Of a stretch of 64,000 nt of DNA, positions 33,933 to 43,492 are shown piece by piece (the first letter of the stretch is position 1; the number at the start of each line of letters is the position of its first letter). The stretch covers positions 3,510,658-3,574,657 of the forward strand of contig NZ_CP046566.1 of NCBI RefSeq assembly GCF_009740285.1, in the 5' to 3' direction. This DNA comes from Phnomibacter ginsenosidimutans (GTDB lineage Bacteria > Bacteroidota > Bacteroidia > Chitinophagales > Chitinophagaceae). The translations under genes and the position numbers were made by a program. The notes beneath the pieces are model-generated. The model was not told the DNA's origin. It worked only from the letters and a program-made list of their open reading frames with translations, and searched no databases.

Positions 33933-34304
33933 ATGAATGCCAACCTGCTCATTAAATCAATTTTGCACGTAGTAGCTGGTGTAATGACACTCAGCTTTGC
34001 CGCTCTTTCTTTTGACCACAACATGCCATTGGCCATTGGATTGCTACCCGCAGCAGTAGTTATGCTTTTACTATCGTGGAAGCATGCTGTACTTCTACCC
34101 GGTATGCAATTGCGCACCAGTTTGTTTTTGGTATTCGATGCCATAGTACTGGCATTTATTGCTTTTCAACTGTACAGGCAGGGCTATCACAAAGCCACTT
34201 TTTTATTTGAAGGCGTCAGTATTTTTTTCTTTAGCCTCGCGGCCTTTGTATGGCTGCTGCGGCGCAAACGAGCTGTATTTTTCACCTCCGACGATAACCA
34301 GTAA
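33933..34304 (+). CDS. Small four-helix membrane protein, function unknown
   Basis: A 123-residue inner-membrane protein with four hydrophobic segments (LLIKSILHVVAGVMTLSFAA, LAIGLLPAAVVMLLLSW, LFLVFDAIVLAFIAFQLY, FEGVSIFFFSLAAFVWLL) ending in RRKRAV, so the C-terminus is probably cytosolic. No family recognised. The start lies 6 bases after the reductase stop, suggesting one transcript. A terminator follows, so it is separate from the nuo operon. Confidence 0.65.
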   Translation: MNANLLIKSILHVVAGVMTLSFAALSFDHNMPLAIGLLPAAVVMLLLSWKHAVLLPGMQLRTSLFLVFDAIVLAFIAFQLYRQGYHKATFLFEGVSIFFFSLAAFVWLLRRKRAVFFTSDDNQ

Positions 34305-34332
34305 AACCCACCACCCGGTGGGTTTCTTTTTT
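34304..34332 (+). terminator. Terminator before the nuo operon
   Basis: A 9-bp stem AAACCCACC/GGTGGGTTT with an ACCC loop, followed by C and six T residues. Confidence 0.85.
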
Positions 34333-34465
34333 GCTGCTCATTCCTCTTTCCGAAATGGAAAAAACATTTGGCAGTATTCTCTTCCTGATATAAATTTTCA
34401 CTCTAACTGATATTCGTCAGTATCATCAGCTTGCCACACAATTACATTCGCTAAAATCAATTCAC

Positions 34466-34816
34466 ATGGGTGCCGGTTCGCTTATTGCCCTTGCTATTGC
34501 AGCAGTTGCGTTTTCTTCCATTGCGCTTTTAGTAGCCAAGCTGGTTACCAAAGCCACCAAGAACAAACAAAAAGGCGAAGCCTACGAATGCGGCGTTCCC
34601 AGTAAAGGTCCCAACTGGATACAGTTCAACGTAGGGTATTATTTGTTTGCCCTTGTGTTCCTCATTTTCGATGTGGAACTGGTCTTTCTGTTTCCATGGG
34701 CTGTGGTGGTAAAAAGTGTGGGTTGGATTGCCTTGGTCGAAATCGTGGTTTTCTTTTTCATCCTGTTTTTAGGATTGCTGTACGCCCATAAAAAAGGCGC
34801 CCTGAAATGGAAATAA
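34466..34816 (+). CDS. nuoA: NADH-quinone oxidoreductase (complex I) subunit A
   Basis: A 116-residue membrane subunit of the proton-pumping complex I. Three transmembrane helices and the conserved loop GEAYECGVPSKGP with YYLFALVFLIFDVELVFLFP identify NuoA; the Cys in YECG is the family Cys near the quinone cavity. It is the first gene of an eleven-gene nuo operon. The preceding 134 bases contain no clear consensus promoter that I can point to. Confidence 0.96.
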   Translation: MGAGSLIALAIAAVAFSSIALLVAKLVTKATKNKQKGEAYECGVPSKGPNWIQFNVGYYLFALVFLIFDVELVFLFPWAVVVKSVGWIALVEIVVFFFILFLGLLYAHKKGALKWK

Positions 34817-34881
34817 CGAAAGGTCTACAGCAATCATGCGGCAAGCCTTGCCATTGACGACAAACTTGTAAAAACGGAACT

Positions 34882-35514
34882 ATGAGTGAAGTGCCCAACA
34901 ACGAGAATATTGTAGCCAGCGCCGAAGCTGCAGTGGAGCCAACAGCTGCTGCTGCACCTGCGCCCCGCAAGAGCATTGCCGAGCTTGCAGGCCCGACTCC
35001 TTTTCCCGGTACGGTACACGAAACACCTGGTGGTGGCATATTGGTCAGCGCCATGGATGATGTGATCAACTGGGCTCGAAGCAACAGCTTGTGGCCACTC
35101 ACTTTTGGCACCAGTTGCTGCGCCATTGAAATGATGAGTGCTTACAGCGCCAAATATGATTGGAGCCGGTTTGGCTTCGAAGTAGCCCGTGCCTCTCCAC
35201 GGCAAGCTGATGTGATCATCATTGCCGGAACCATCGTAAACAAAATGGCGCCTGTACTCAAGCGTCTGTATGATCAAATGGCCGACCCAAAATACGTGGT
35301 GGCCATGGGAGCCTGCGCCACCAGCGGCGGGCCGTTTTTTTACAATACCTATAGTGTAGTAAAAGGTGCCGATCACGTAATTCCCGTAGACGTGTACGTG
35401 GCAGGCTGCCCTCCACGCCCCGAAGCTTTGATACATGCCCTCATGACCTTGCAGGTAAAAATTAAAGCCGGCATGACCAGAGAGCAAATTCGGGATGAAA
35501 TGAAAACGACGTAG
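34882..35514 (+). CDS. nuoB: Complex I subunit B
   Basis: A 210-residue peripheral subunit carrying iron-sulfur cluster N2, which hands electrons to quinone. The cluster ligands are visible: the tandem Cys pair in [11 protein letters not shown], the Cys in [11 protein letters not shown] and the one in [26 protein letters not shown] is also characteristic. The first 35 residues are an Ala/Glu/Pro-rich extension before the conserved core, longer than in E. coli. It lies 65 bases after nuoA. Confidence 0.96.
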   Translation: MSEVPNNENIVASAEAAVEPTAAAAPAPRKSIAELAGPTPFPGTVHETPGGGILVSAMDDVINWARSNSLWPLTFGTSCCAIEMMSAYSAKYDWSRFGFEVARASPRQADVIIIAGTIVNKMAPVLKRLYDQMADPKYVVAMGACATSGGPFFYNTYSVVKGADHVIPVDVYVAGCPPRPEALIHALMTLQVKIKAGMTREQIRDEMKTT

Positions 35515-35518
35515 GGGA

Positions 35519-35560
35519 GAATGATGAATTAGGAATTAGGAATGATGAATTGAGTTTGAA
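35519..35560. repeat. AATGATGAATTAGG direct repeats between nuoB and nuoC
   Basis: Short overlapping GAATGATGAATT / AGGAATTAGGAATG units, part of the low-complexity intergenic family seen throughout the window. Confidence 0.5.
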
Positions 35561-35610
35561 GACGCTTGAATATCAGACATCAAACATCAGCCATCAAAAC
35601 ATTATAACGC

Positions 35611-36066
35611 ATGACACGTGAAGCTTTGCAACAAGATTTAGCCGGTCGCTTCCCCGACTTTACGTTTGAAGAGGGCGGTCAGTTTTTAACCATGCATGTG
35701 CCTGCACCGCAGTGGAGCAATATTGCCTATTTCCTGCGGGATACGCCGGAGATGCAATTCGACTTCTTGTTTTGCCTCACTTGTGTAGACTGGCTCAAGC
35801 ACCTCACCATGGTGTATCACCTGCGTAGCTACACACACAAGCATGAGCTGGTGGTGAAATGCCAACTTGACCGCGAAAAACCTGAAATTAATTCTGCCGC
35901 CTACATCTGGCGCACAGCAGAGTTTCACGAAAGAGAAGTGTTTGAATTGTTTGGTGTCAACTTTTTGCAGCACCCCGATTTGCGCAATCTCATTTTGCCC
36001 GACGATTGGGTGGGCTATCCGCTCCGCAAAGACTACGACGACCCTGTAAACATGATTAAACTGTAA
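35611..36066 (+). CDS. nuoC: Complex I subunit C
   Basis: A 151-residue 30-kDa-type peripheral subunit, encoded separately from NuoD (not fused as in E. coli or Bacteroides). Typical stretches are FLFCLTCVDWLKHLTMVYHL, WRTAEFHEREVFELFGVNF and HPDLRNLILPDDWVGYPLRK, the last being the universal NuoC C-terminal motif. It ends 10 bases before nuoD. Confidence 0.95.
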   Translation: MTREALQQDLAGRFPDFTFEEGGQFLTMHVPAPQWSNIAYFLRDTPEMQFDFLFCLTCVDWLKHLTMVYHLRSYTHKHELVVKCQLDREKPEINSAAYIWRTAEFHEREVFELFGVNFLQHPDLRNLILPDDWVGYPLRKDYDDPVNMIKL

Positions 36067-36076
36067 GCCACGCATT

Positions 36077-37204
36077 ATGTACAGAGAAACGGATATCATA
36101 CAAACGATTCCCGGCACCGATGAAATGGTGATTAATGTGGGGCCACAGCACCCCAGCACTCACGGTGTATTGCACTTGGTGCTCACCATCAATGGTGAAA
36201 TGGTTCGCAAAGTGGAGCCACACATTGGTTACATCCACCGCAGCATCGAAAAGATGTGCGAAAGCCTTACTTATCGTCAGTTTATATACAGTACCAGCCG
36301 CATGGATTATTTGGCGGCACATACCAATAACCATGCTTGTGCCATGTGTGTAGAACAAGGCATGGGCATAGAAGTTCCCCTGCGGGCACAATACATACGG
36401 GTGCTGATGGATGAACTCACCCGCATTGCATCGCACTGCTTGTGGTGGGGCAGTATTGCCATGGACTGCGGCGCTGTTACGCCTTTCTTCCTCGCTTTCC
36501 GCGAAAGAGAAATGATCAACAGTATTATGGAAGAAACCTGCGGTGCCCGCCTCACCATGAACTACAATGTTCCCGGTGGAGTAATGGCCGACATTCATCC
36601 GAACTTTCAGCAAAGTGTAAAAGATTTTGTACGGCACTTCCGAAGTAAGATTGATGAATACGATGAGCTGGTAACCGGCAATATCATTTTCCAAAACCGC
36701 CTGAAAGGCGTGGGCATACTGAGCAAAGAAGATGCTATTTCATACGGTTGCACCGGCCCTACTGCCCGTGCCAGCGGTGTAAGCTGCGATGTACGCAAGC
36801 ATTTCCCTTACGAGATTTACGATCAAATTCAATTCAACGAAATCACCAATACCACCGGCGATAGCTATGGTCGCTATCTCATTCGACTGGCAGAAATGCG
36901 GGAGTCGATGAACATCATTGAACAACTGATTGACAATATTCCGGAAGGCGATTTTCAGGCCAAAACAAAAGCGGTACTGAAACTGCCCAAAGGCGAATTC
37001 TACAGCCGTGTAGAAACACCCCGTGGTGAGCTGGGCGTGTACATTGTAAGTGAAGGTGGCACCACACCTTATCGTATCAAGTTCCGTTCACCAGGTTTCA
37101 GCAACCTGAGTGCGTTAGACCATATGACCCGTGGACAAAAGATTGGTGACCTCGTAGCGATTATGGGTACGCTGGACTTGGTAATTCCGGACATTGACAG
37201 ATGA
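36077..37204 (+). CDS. nuoD: Complex I subunit D
   Basis: A 375-residue 49-kDa-type subunit that forms the quinone-binding cavity with NuoB. NVGPQHPSTHGVLHL contains the conserved His loop; HIGYIHRSIEK, YLAAHTNNHACAM, RTPRGE-like VETPRGELGVYIVSEG and the ending DLVAIMGTLDLVIPDIDR are all standard. In many relatives nuoE, nuoF and nuoG come next; here the following 140 bases are repeats and then nuoH. Confidence 0.96.
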   Translation: MYRETDIIQTIPGTDEMVINVGPQHPSTHGVLHLVLTINGEMVRKVEPHIGYIHRSIEKMCESLTYRQFIYSTSRMDYLAAHTNNHACAMCVEQGMGIEVPLRAQYIRVLMDELTRIASHCLWWGSIAMDCGAVTPFFLAFREREMINSIMEETCGARLTMNYNVPGGVMADIHPNFQQSVKDFVRHFRSKIDEYDELVTGNIIFQNRLKGVGILSKEDAISYGCTGPTARASGVSCDVRKHFPYEIYDQIQFNEITNTTGDSYGRYLIRLAEMRESMNIIEQLIDNIPEGDFQAKTKAVLKLPKGEFYSRVETPRGELGVYIVSEGGTTPYRIKFRSPGFSNLSALDHMTRGQKIGDLVAIMGTLDLVIPDIDR

Positions 37205-37344
37205 TGATTGATGGATGTTGGATGTCTGATTTACGATGTCTGATATTAAATGAGAGGCGATCGATAAATGATATTGGAGTGTAGAAAATAATACGAATAT
37301 CCTTTTTCCCCCTTTGGGGGTTAGGGGGCCAATAAAACTGACTC
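37205..37344. other. nuoD-nuoH junction: repeats where nuoEFG would lie
   Basis: No coding sequence. It holds GATG/TTGGATGTCTGATT-type low-complexity repeats and a CCCCCTTTGGGGG palindrome (37309-37321), both of kinds found elsewhere in intergenic DNA of such genomes. There is no remnant of NuoE, NuoF or NuoG that I can read in any frame. Confidence 0.7.
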
Positions 37345-38421
37345 ATGTTTAGTTTAGAAGACATAACACAAAGCGTACACAACTGGCTGTACGAAACCAT
37401 GAACCCAACACTGGCGCTGATGGTAGAGTTTGCCATCATAGGTGTATTGGTGATTGCGCTGTTTGCCTTTTTGGGACTGGTGCTTGTAATGATGGAACGC
37501 AAAGTAAGTTCCTGGATGCAGTTGCGCCTTGGTCCCAACCGTATTGGCCCGTGGGGTTGGTTTCAAACCGTGGCTGATACGTTGAAGCTCATTGTAAAAG
37601 AAGGCATGACGCCGAATAACGTTGACAGATTGCTGTTCAATCTGGCGCCCATTCTGGTTATCATCGTTTCCATGGTCATCATGGCGCCACTCATGTTTGC
37701 CAAAGGCTTTCAAATTTGGGACATCAACATTGGCGTACTCTTTGTTTCTGCTGTTTCTTCTTTGTCGGTGATTGGTATTTTGATGGCCGGCTGGGCTAGC
37801 AACAACAAATACTCACTGCTGGGTGCCATGCGTAGTGGTGCTCAAATAGTGAGCTACGAATTGTCGGCTGGTTTATCCATGCTCACCATTGTAGTACTTA
37901 CCGGCAGTTTGAAAGTATCCGACATCATTCAGGCACAGGAAACAGGTTGGTGGTTGTTCAAAGGACATATCCCCGCCATCATTGCCTTCGTGATCTTCAT
38001 TATTGCTGCCACTGCCGAAACCAACCGTGCTCCTTTTGATATGGCTGAAGCGGAAAGCGAACTCACCGCCGGTTTTCACACAGAATACTCGGGCATGAAG
38101 TTCGCCTTGTTTTTTCTGGCAGAATACGTGAACATATTTGTGGTGTGTGCCATTGGTGCCACGCTTTTCCTCGGTGGATGGATGCCGTTTCATGTAGGCA
38201 ACTGGGAGCAGTTCAACCACATCATGGATTACATCCCCACACCCATCTGGTTTTTTGGCAAAACCTTCTTCCTCATTTTCGTCATCATGTGGTTCCGCTG
38301 GACCTTCCCCCGTTTGCGCATCGACCAGTTGTTGAACCTTGAATGGAAATACTTGCTGCCCATCAGCATTGTCAATATTTTATTGGTAACGGTGATTGCA
38401 TTGGCAGGATGGCATTTTTAA
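37345..38421 (+). CDS. nuoH: Complex I subunit H
   Basis: A 358-residue membrane subunit with about eight transmembrane helices, linking the quinone site to the proton-pumping arm. VMMERKVSSWMQLRLGPNRI GPWGW-type N-terminal loop, LIVKEGMTP, AAATAETNRAPFDMAEAESE-like loop (here ATAETNRAPFDMAEAESELT) and FHTEYSGMKFALFFLAEY are diagnostic. A C-terminal RWTFPRLRIDQLL helix completes it. It starts after a repeat-filled gap. Confidence 0.96.
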   Translation: MFSLEDITQSVHNWLYETMNPTLALMVEFAIIGVLVIALFAFLGLVLVMMERKVSSWMQLRLGPNRIGPWGWFQTVADTLKLIVKEGMTPNNVDRLLFNLAPILVIIVSMVIMAPLMFAKGFQIWDINIGVLFVSAVSSLSVIGILMAGWASNNKYSLLGAMRSGAQIVSYELSAGLSMLTIVVLTGSLKVSDIIQAQETGWWLFKGHIPAIIAFVIFIIAATAETNRAPFDMAEAESELTAGFHTEYSGMKFALFFLAEYVNIFVVCAIGATLFLGGWMPFHVGNWEQFNHIMDYIPTPIWFFGKTFFLIFVIMWFRWTFPRLRIDQLLNLEWKYLLPISIVNILLVTVIALAGWHF

Positions 38422-38522
38422 ATAGTTGATAGATGACAGATGTTGGATGATAGTAAAGGCAATCGAATTAAGGAGTAGAGTTTAAGTCGATTGCTCAAAA
38501 ACGAAAACGACAAATAATCATT

Positions 38523-39002
38523 ATGAACCTCAAACAATACTTCGCGGATATTTTCAACGGTGTGAAGTCGCTGGCGACCGGCATGAAAGTGACCGGTGGT
38601 TATTTTCTGCGGCACCACAAAGAAAAAATTACCGAGCAATACCCCGACAACCGCGACACGCTGGTATTGGCCGAACGCTTTCGTGGTGAAGTAGTGATGC
38701 TGCACGACGAAAACAACGAACATGCCTGCACCGGTTGCACCGCCTGCGAACTGGCCTGCCCCAACGGCACTATCAAAGTCATCACCAAGTTTGACATGAC
38801 GCCCGAAGGCAAAAAGAAAAAAGCAGTAGACACCTTCATCTATCACCTGGAGCTCTGCACCATGTGCAACCTCTGTGTAGAAGCTTGTCCTACCGGCGCC
38901 ATTAGCATGGCCAACACATTTGAGCATAGTGTATTCGACAGAAGTACGCTGACTAAACAATTGAATAAACCCGGCTCCAAAATCAGGGCAGGTGTAGAAT
39001 AA
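38523..39002 (+). CDS. nuoI: Complex I subunit I (ferredoxin-like)
   Basis: A 159-residue peripheral subunit with two 4Fe-4S clusters (N6a, N6b). Both ligand sets are intact: HACTGCTACELACPNG and CTMCNLCVEACPTGA. In complexes without NuoEFG this subunit is the natural entry point for electrons from ferredoxin. N-terminal KQYFADIFNGVKSLATGMKV is the amphipathic helix that docks onto NuoH. Position in the operon is standard. Confidence 0.95.
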   Translation: MNLKQYFADIFNGVKSLATGMKVTGGYFLRHHKEKITEQYPDNRDTLVLAERFRGEVVMLHDENNEHACTGCTACELACPNGTIKVITKFDMTPEGKKKKAVDTFIYHLELCTMCNLCVEACPTGAISMANTFEHSVFDRSTLTKQLNKPGSKIRAGVE

Positions 39003-39029
39003 TAATCGCCGAACAAAGCCACCAACATC

Positions 39030-39545
39030 ATGGATATTTCAACCATCATATTTTACCTGATTGCGGCCTTCATACTGGGCATGGCCCTGCTGGCCGTTAC
39101 GGCAAAACAAATTTTCCGCTCCGCCATCTGGCTGCTGTTTACCCTTATTGGCATTGCCTCTTTGTACTTCTGGATGGAAGTAGAATTCATTGCGGCTGTG
39201 CAAATAGTGGTGTACGTAGGCGGCATTGTAGTGCTCATCATCTTCAGCATTTTCCTGACGCAGCAATCGGCCACCGATATGCCATCGCCCAAGCTCACCC
39301 GCAAAATTGCTGCGGCCATTGCGTGTGTGCTGGGCCTTACCCTCAGTGGTTTACTGGTGCATGAATATGGCTTCAGCAAAACAGAGGCACCTTTTGACAA
39401 TGAAGTGAGCCGCATTGGTACGGCCATGCTCAACACCGGTTCGGATGGCTTTGCGTTGCCATTTGAAGCTGTGAGCATTTTGCTGCTGGCCGCTATGGTT
39501 GGGGCTATTGTGATAGCGATGAAGGAGAGTGAGAAGAGTGAGTGA
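39030..39545 (+). CDS. nuoJ: Complex I subunit J
   Basis: A 171-residue membrane subunit with five helices. The conserved TM3 region is AVQIVVYVGGIVVLIIFSIF, with FRSAIWLLFTLIGIASLYFW before it, as expected of NuoJ. It ends in a charged tail (KESEKSE). Confidence 0.94.
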   Translation: MDISTIIFYLIAAFILGMALLAVTAKQIFRSAIWLLFTLIGIASLYFWMEVEFIAAVQIVVYVGGIVVLIIFSIFLTQQSATDMPSPKLTRKIAAAIACVLGLTLSGLLVHEYGFSKTEAPFDNEVSRIGTAMLNTGSDGFALPFEAVSILLLAAMVGAIVIAMKESEKSE

Positions 39546-39600
39546 GGTGATTGGTTAACTGGTTAATTAGTTGATTGGTTAATTAGACAACTGAGTGATT
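39542..39600. repeat. TTGGTTAATTAG low-complexity repeat between nuoJ and nuoK
   Basis: GTGATTGGTTAACTGG, TTAATTAGTTGATTGG and TTAATTAGACAACTGAG units in direct succession. The inverse type occurs at 45455-45495 and 56460-56485. Confidence 0.6.
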
Positions 39601-39681
39601 AGATAACAGAATTCAAACGAATAACAAACATCAAACGCAGTAGCCTTGAGCATTAAGCCTTCTGCTTTTAAATAAACAACC

Positions 39682-39990
39682 ATGGTACCTGTTTCACATA
39701 TTTTACTGCTGAGTACGGCCTTGTTTTTTATAGGCATGTACGGCTTGTTTACCCGGCGCAATATGATTGCCTTGCTCATGAGTATCGAACTCATGCTCAA
39801 CAGCATCAATATCAACTTCGTGGCATTCAACAAATATCTGTGGCCCGGCCAATTGGATGGCATCTTCTTTACCATCTTCATCATCACCATTGCCGCCGCC
39901 GAAGCAGCCATTGCCATCGCCATTGTCATCAACCTGTATCGTAGCCACCTGAGCATTGATGTAAACGATGCAGCTGAATTAAAACATTAA
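39682..39990 (+). CDS. nuoK: Complex I subunit K
   Basis: A 102-residue three-helix membrane subunit. LFTRRNMIALLMSIELMLNS contains the essential Glu of TM2 and IITIAAAEAAIAIAIVINLY the second conserved Glu. Length and spacing are exactly typical. Confidence 0.95.
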   Translation: MVPVSHILLLSTALFFIGMYGLFTRRNMIALLMSIELMLNSININFVAFNKYLWPGQLDGIFFTIFIITIAAAEAAIAIAIVINLYRSHLSIDVNDAAELKH

Positions 39991-40008
39991 CCCCAACAGC
40001 CATAACAC

Positions 40009-41939
40009 ATGAATTACGCATTACTTTCTGCCCTGCTGTTGCTGCTGCCACTGGCCAGCTTTGTGGTACTGGGCATTTGGGGACGCAGCATTTTCCGCAA
40101 AGCCTCCGGCATGATTGGTACCGCCGTATTGGGCACCATCGCCGCATTGTCGGTGTACATAGCCTGCCAGTATTTTTTGGTAGATGGACAGCTCAATGGC
40201 ACGTATCAACCCATCATTGCCTTGCAGGCCGAGTGGCTCAAATTTGGCTACAAAGAACTGAGCATCGATATCGGCATCTTACTTGATCCTATATCAGTAA
40301 TGATGCTCGTAGTGATAACCGTAGTGTCACTCATGGTGCACATCTTCAGCCTTGGCTACATGAAAGATGAAGAACGCTACAGCACCTACTTCGCTTTCTT
40401 ATCGCTGTTTACTTTCAGCATGCTGGGCTTGGTGATATCGGTGAACATCTTTCAGATTTATATGTTCTGGGAACTGGTGGGTGTGTCTTCTTACCTGCTC
40501 ATTGGTTTTTTCTTTACCAAACCCAGTGCGGTGGCGGCCAGTAAAAAAGCCTTCATCGTTACCCGCTTTGCCGATCTCGGTTTTCTCATCGGCATTCTCA
40601 TCCTCGGTATTCAAACCGGCACATTGGATTTTAGCACCATCATCGACCGCTTGAGCAATCCACAAAGCGAAGCATTTATCAGCATGACCAGTGCTGGCTT
40701 CCTCGGTTTGTCTACACTTACATGGGCATTGATACTGGTGTTTATGGGTGGTGCCGGTAAGTCGGCCATGTTCCCCTTGCACATTTGGCTGCCCGATGCC
40801 ATGGAAGGCCCTACACCTGTTTCGGCATTGATACATGCCGCCACCATGGTGGTAGCCGGTGTATACCTCGTAGCCCGTTTGTTCCCCGTGTTTCACCTCG
40901 ACGAAATAGCCATGAGTGTGGTGGCTTGGGTAGGTGCAACTTCAGCCTTGTTTGCGGCCATCATTGCCACTACGCAAACCGATATCAAAAGGGTACTGGC
41001 GTACAGTACCATGTCGCAGATTGGTTACATGATGTTTTCATTAGGTGTATCAGGTTATGGTGGCGAAGCAGGCCTTGGCTTCACGGCTTCCATGTTCCAC
41101 TTGTTTACACATGCCTTCTTCAAATCATTGTTGTTCCTTGGTGCCGGTGCTGTTATTCACTACGTACACAGCAACGACATGACTGACATGGGCGGTTTGC
41201 GTAAACACATGCCCGTTACACATGCTACATTTCTGCTGGCTTGCCTGGCCATTGCGGGTGTGCCGCCGCTGAGTGGTTTCTTCAGCAAAGAAGAAATATT
41301 GCTGGCTGCTTACGAAGGCAACAAAGCCATCTACTTTATTGCCTTGTTTACTGCAGGCCTCACCGCCTTCTACATGTTCCGTTTGTACTTCATGATTTTC
41401 TGGCAAAAGAAAAACACTACGAAGCACATCATGGCGAAGGCCCGATGAGTATGAAGCTGCCGCTGATTGTATTGTCACTGCTGACGATTGTAACCGGCTT
41501 CATTCCTTTTGCGCAATACGTAAGCAGCAATGGCAAAGGATTTGATACACACCTGCACCTGCTATTTTCCATTGCTCCTGTTGCCATGGTCATTATCGGT
41601 ATTGGCATTGCGTATGTGCTGTATCAAAAAGCCAACGACAAACCTGCCAACCTTGCGAATACTATGGGCGGTTTGTATCGTGCTGCGTATCGCAAATTTT
41701 ACATCGATGAACTCTACCTGTTCATTACCCATAAAATCATTTTCCGCTTCATTGGCAAGCCTGCCGCATGGACCGATAAAAACATTGTAGACGGCACTGT
41801 AAACACTGTGGCCAGTGCTACCGATGATGTATCGTTTATGATAAAAGGATGGCAAAGTGGTAAAGTACAGCAATACGCTATGTACTTCTTTGCCGGTGCC
41901 TTGTTGTTGGCTTTCATTTTTATTTACCTGTGGCATTAA
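40009..41939 (+). pseudogene. nuoL: Complex I subunit L (antiporter-like), one apparent frameshift
   Basis: The main frame (40009-41448) carries the antiporter core of NuoL: MFWELVGVSSYLLIGFFF, HIWLPDAMEGPTPVSALIHA, STMSQIGYMM, HAFFKSLLFLGAGAVIH. It ends abruptly at MAKAR. The rest, including GPMSMKLPLIVLSLLTIVTG, RKFYIDELYLF and the C-terminal helix, continues to 41939 in another frame. Adding one A to the run at 41410-41414 joins WQKK to KHYEAHHGEGP and yields a normal 643-residue NuoL. All flanking nuo genes are intact, so a sequencing indel is the likeliest explanation. Confidence 0.92.
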
Positions 41940-41951
41940 AATATTGATGGT

Positions 41952-43442
41952 ATGAATCTTAACTGGCTTATTGTACTACCTGTTGTATCGGCACTGGCCA
42001 TACTGCCCTTCAGCCAACTGAAGCAGGTGCGCAGCATTGCTGCTATTGGTGCCACACTGCAGCTGTTGCTATCGTGTGTACTGCTCTATGTATTTATGCA
42101 AGATCCTGCATCAGGCATGAGTGGTTCACTGGCGTTTGAAAGCAGCTACGCTTGGTACAAACCCCTGCACATTTACCACAGCGTAGGTGTCGATGGCATT
42201 TCCATTGCCATGATTATGCTCACCGCCATTGTAGTGCTGGCAGGTGTCCTCATCAGCTGGAATATGGAAAAGATGAGCCGTGAATTTTTCTTCCTCCTCA
42301 TGCTGCTGAGTGCTGGTGCTTATGGTTACTTTATTTCTACCGATGTATTTACCATGTTCTTCTTTTTAGAACTGGCGGTGGTACCCAAGTTTTTGCTCAT
42401 CGGCATTTGGGGCAGTGGAAAAAAAGAATACAGTGCCACCAAACTCGTACTCATGCTCATGGGTGCATCGGCCTTGGTGTTTATAGGCTTGTCGGGTTTG
42501 TATTTCAACAATGCGAGTGGCAACCTCAGCTTCAACATGAGTGAGCTGGCCGCTAATCCGCTGAGTGTAGAACAACAGAAATTTTTCTTCCCCTTTGCCT
42601 TCATTGGCTTTGGTGTATTCACGGCGTTGTTTCCATTTCATACCTGGGTGCCCGATGGTCACAGTAGTGCACCCACCGCAGCCAGTATGTTTTTGGCAGG
42701 CATCAGCATGAAGCTGGGAGGCTACGGCATTCTGCGGGTAGCCACTACTATCATGCCCGAAGCAGCACATTATTATTCTCCTTACATCATCGTGTTGTCG
42801 GCCATTGCCATTTTGTACGGCTCCTTCGCTACCATGATGCAAACCGATTTGAAATACATCAACGCTTACTCATCCGTAAGTCATACCGGCTTTGTGTTGT
42901 TTGGCATTGGCATGCTCACCAAAACGGCCATTGCAGGTGCAGTTATTCAAATGGTATCGCATGGTTTGATGACGGCCCTTTTCTTCGCCGTGATAGGCAT
43001 GGTATACGAACGAACCCACACCCGCATGGTTGATAAAATGGGGGGCTTACTCAAAAGCATTCCATTCATCTCAACTGTATTTATGATCGCCGGTCTCACT
43101 TCTTTAGGCCTCCCGGGCTTCAGTGGATTTGTGGCCGAAATGATGGTGTTTATTGGCAGTTGGGAAAATGGCGGCACCCTGCACAGAGTAGCCACAATTG
43201 CTGCGACTGCCTCCATCGTTGTGACCGCCGTGTACATTTTGCGGGCCATTGGCAAAGTCATTATGGGGCCGGTAGAACATGAAGCGTATTTCGAGTTTAA
43301 AGATGCCCGTTGGAATGAAAAATCAGCAGCTATCATACTCGTAGCAGCCATACTGGTTATTGGTATCACGCCCTTCCTCATCAATCACCTCATCACACCC
43401 GGTACCGAAGCCATCATGAACAAACTCGTTGCCAATCCATAA
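41952..43442 (+). CDS. nuoM: Complex I subunit M (antiporter-like)
   Basis: A 496-residue proton-pumping subunit with about 14 helices. VGVDGISIAMIMLTAIVVL, FFFLELAVVPKFLLIGIWG, FHTWVPDGHSSAPTAASMFL (NuoM signature) and YSSVSHTGFVLFGIG are present, with the key Glu in FLELAVVP and Lys residues in the discontinuous helices. It starts 12 bases after the nuoL stop. Confidence 0.95.
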   Translation: MNLNWLIVLPVVSALAILPFSQLKQVRSIAAIGATLQLLLSCVLLYVFMQDPASGMSGSLAFESSYAWYKPLHIYHSVGVDGISIAMIMLTAIVVLAGVLISWNMEKMSREFFFLLMLLSAGAYGYFISTDVFTMFFFLELAVVPKFLLIGIWGSGKKEYSATKLVLMLMGASALVFIGLSGLYFNNASGNLSFNMSELAANPLSVEQQKFFFPFAFIGFGVFTALFPFHTWVPDGHSSAPTAASMFLAGISMKLGGYGILRVATTIMPEAAHYYSPYIIVLSAIAILYGSFATMMQTDLKYINAYSSVSHTGFVLFGIGMLTKTAIAGAVIQMVSHGLMTALFFAVIGMVYERTHTRMVDKMGGLLKSIPFISTVFMIAGLTSLGLPGFSGFVAEMMVFIGSWENGGTLHRVATIAATASIVVTAVYILRAIGKVIMGPVEHEAYFEFKDARWNEKSAAIILVAAILVIGITPFLINHLITPGTEAIMNKLVANP

Positions 43443-43492
43443 CGCAATTCACTCATTGACAATTGACTTTTTGACTCATTCACCTTTTTTAT

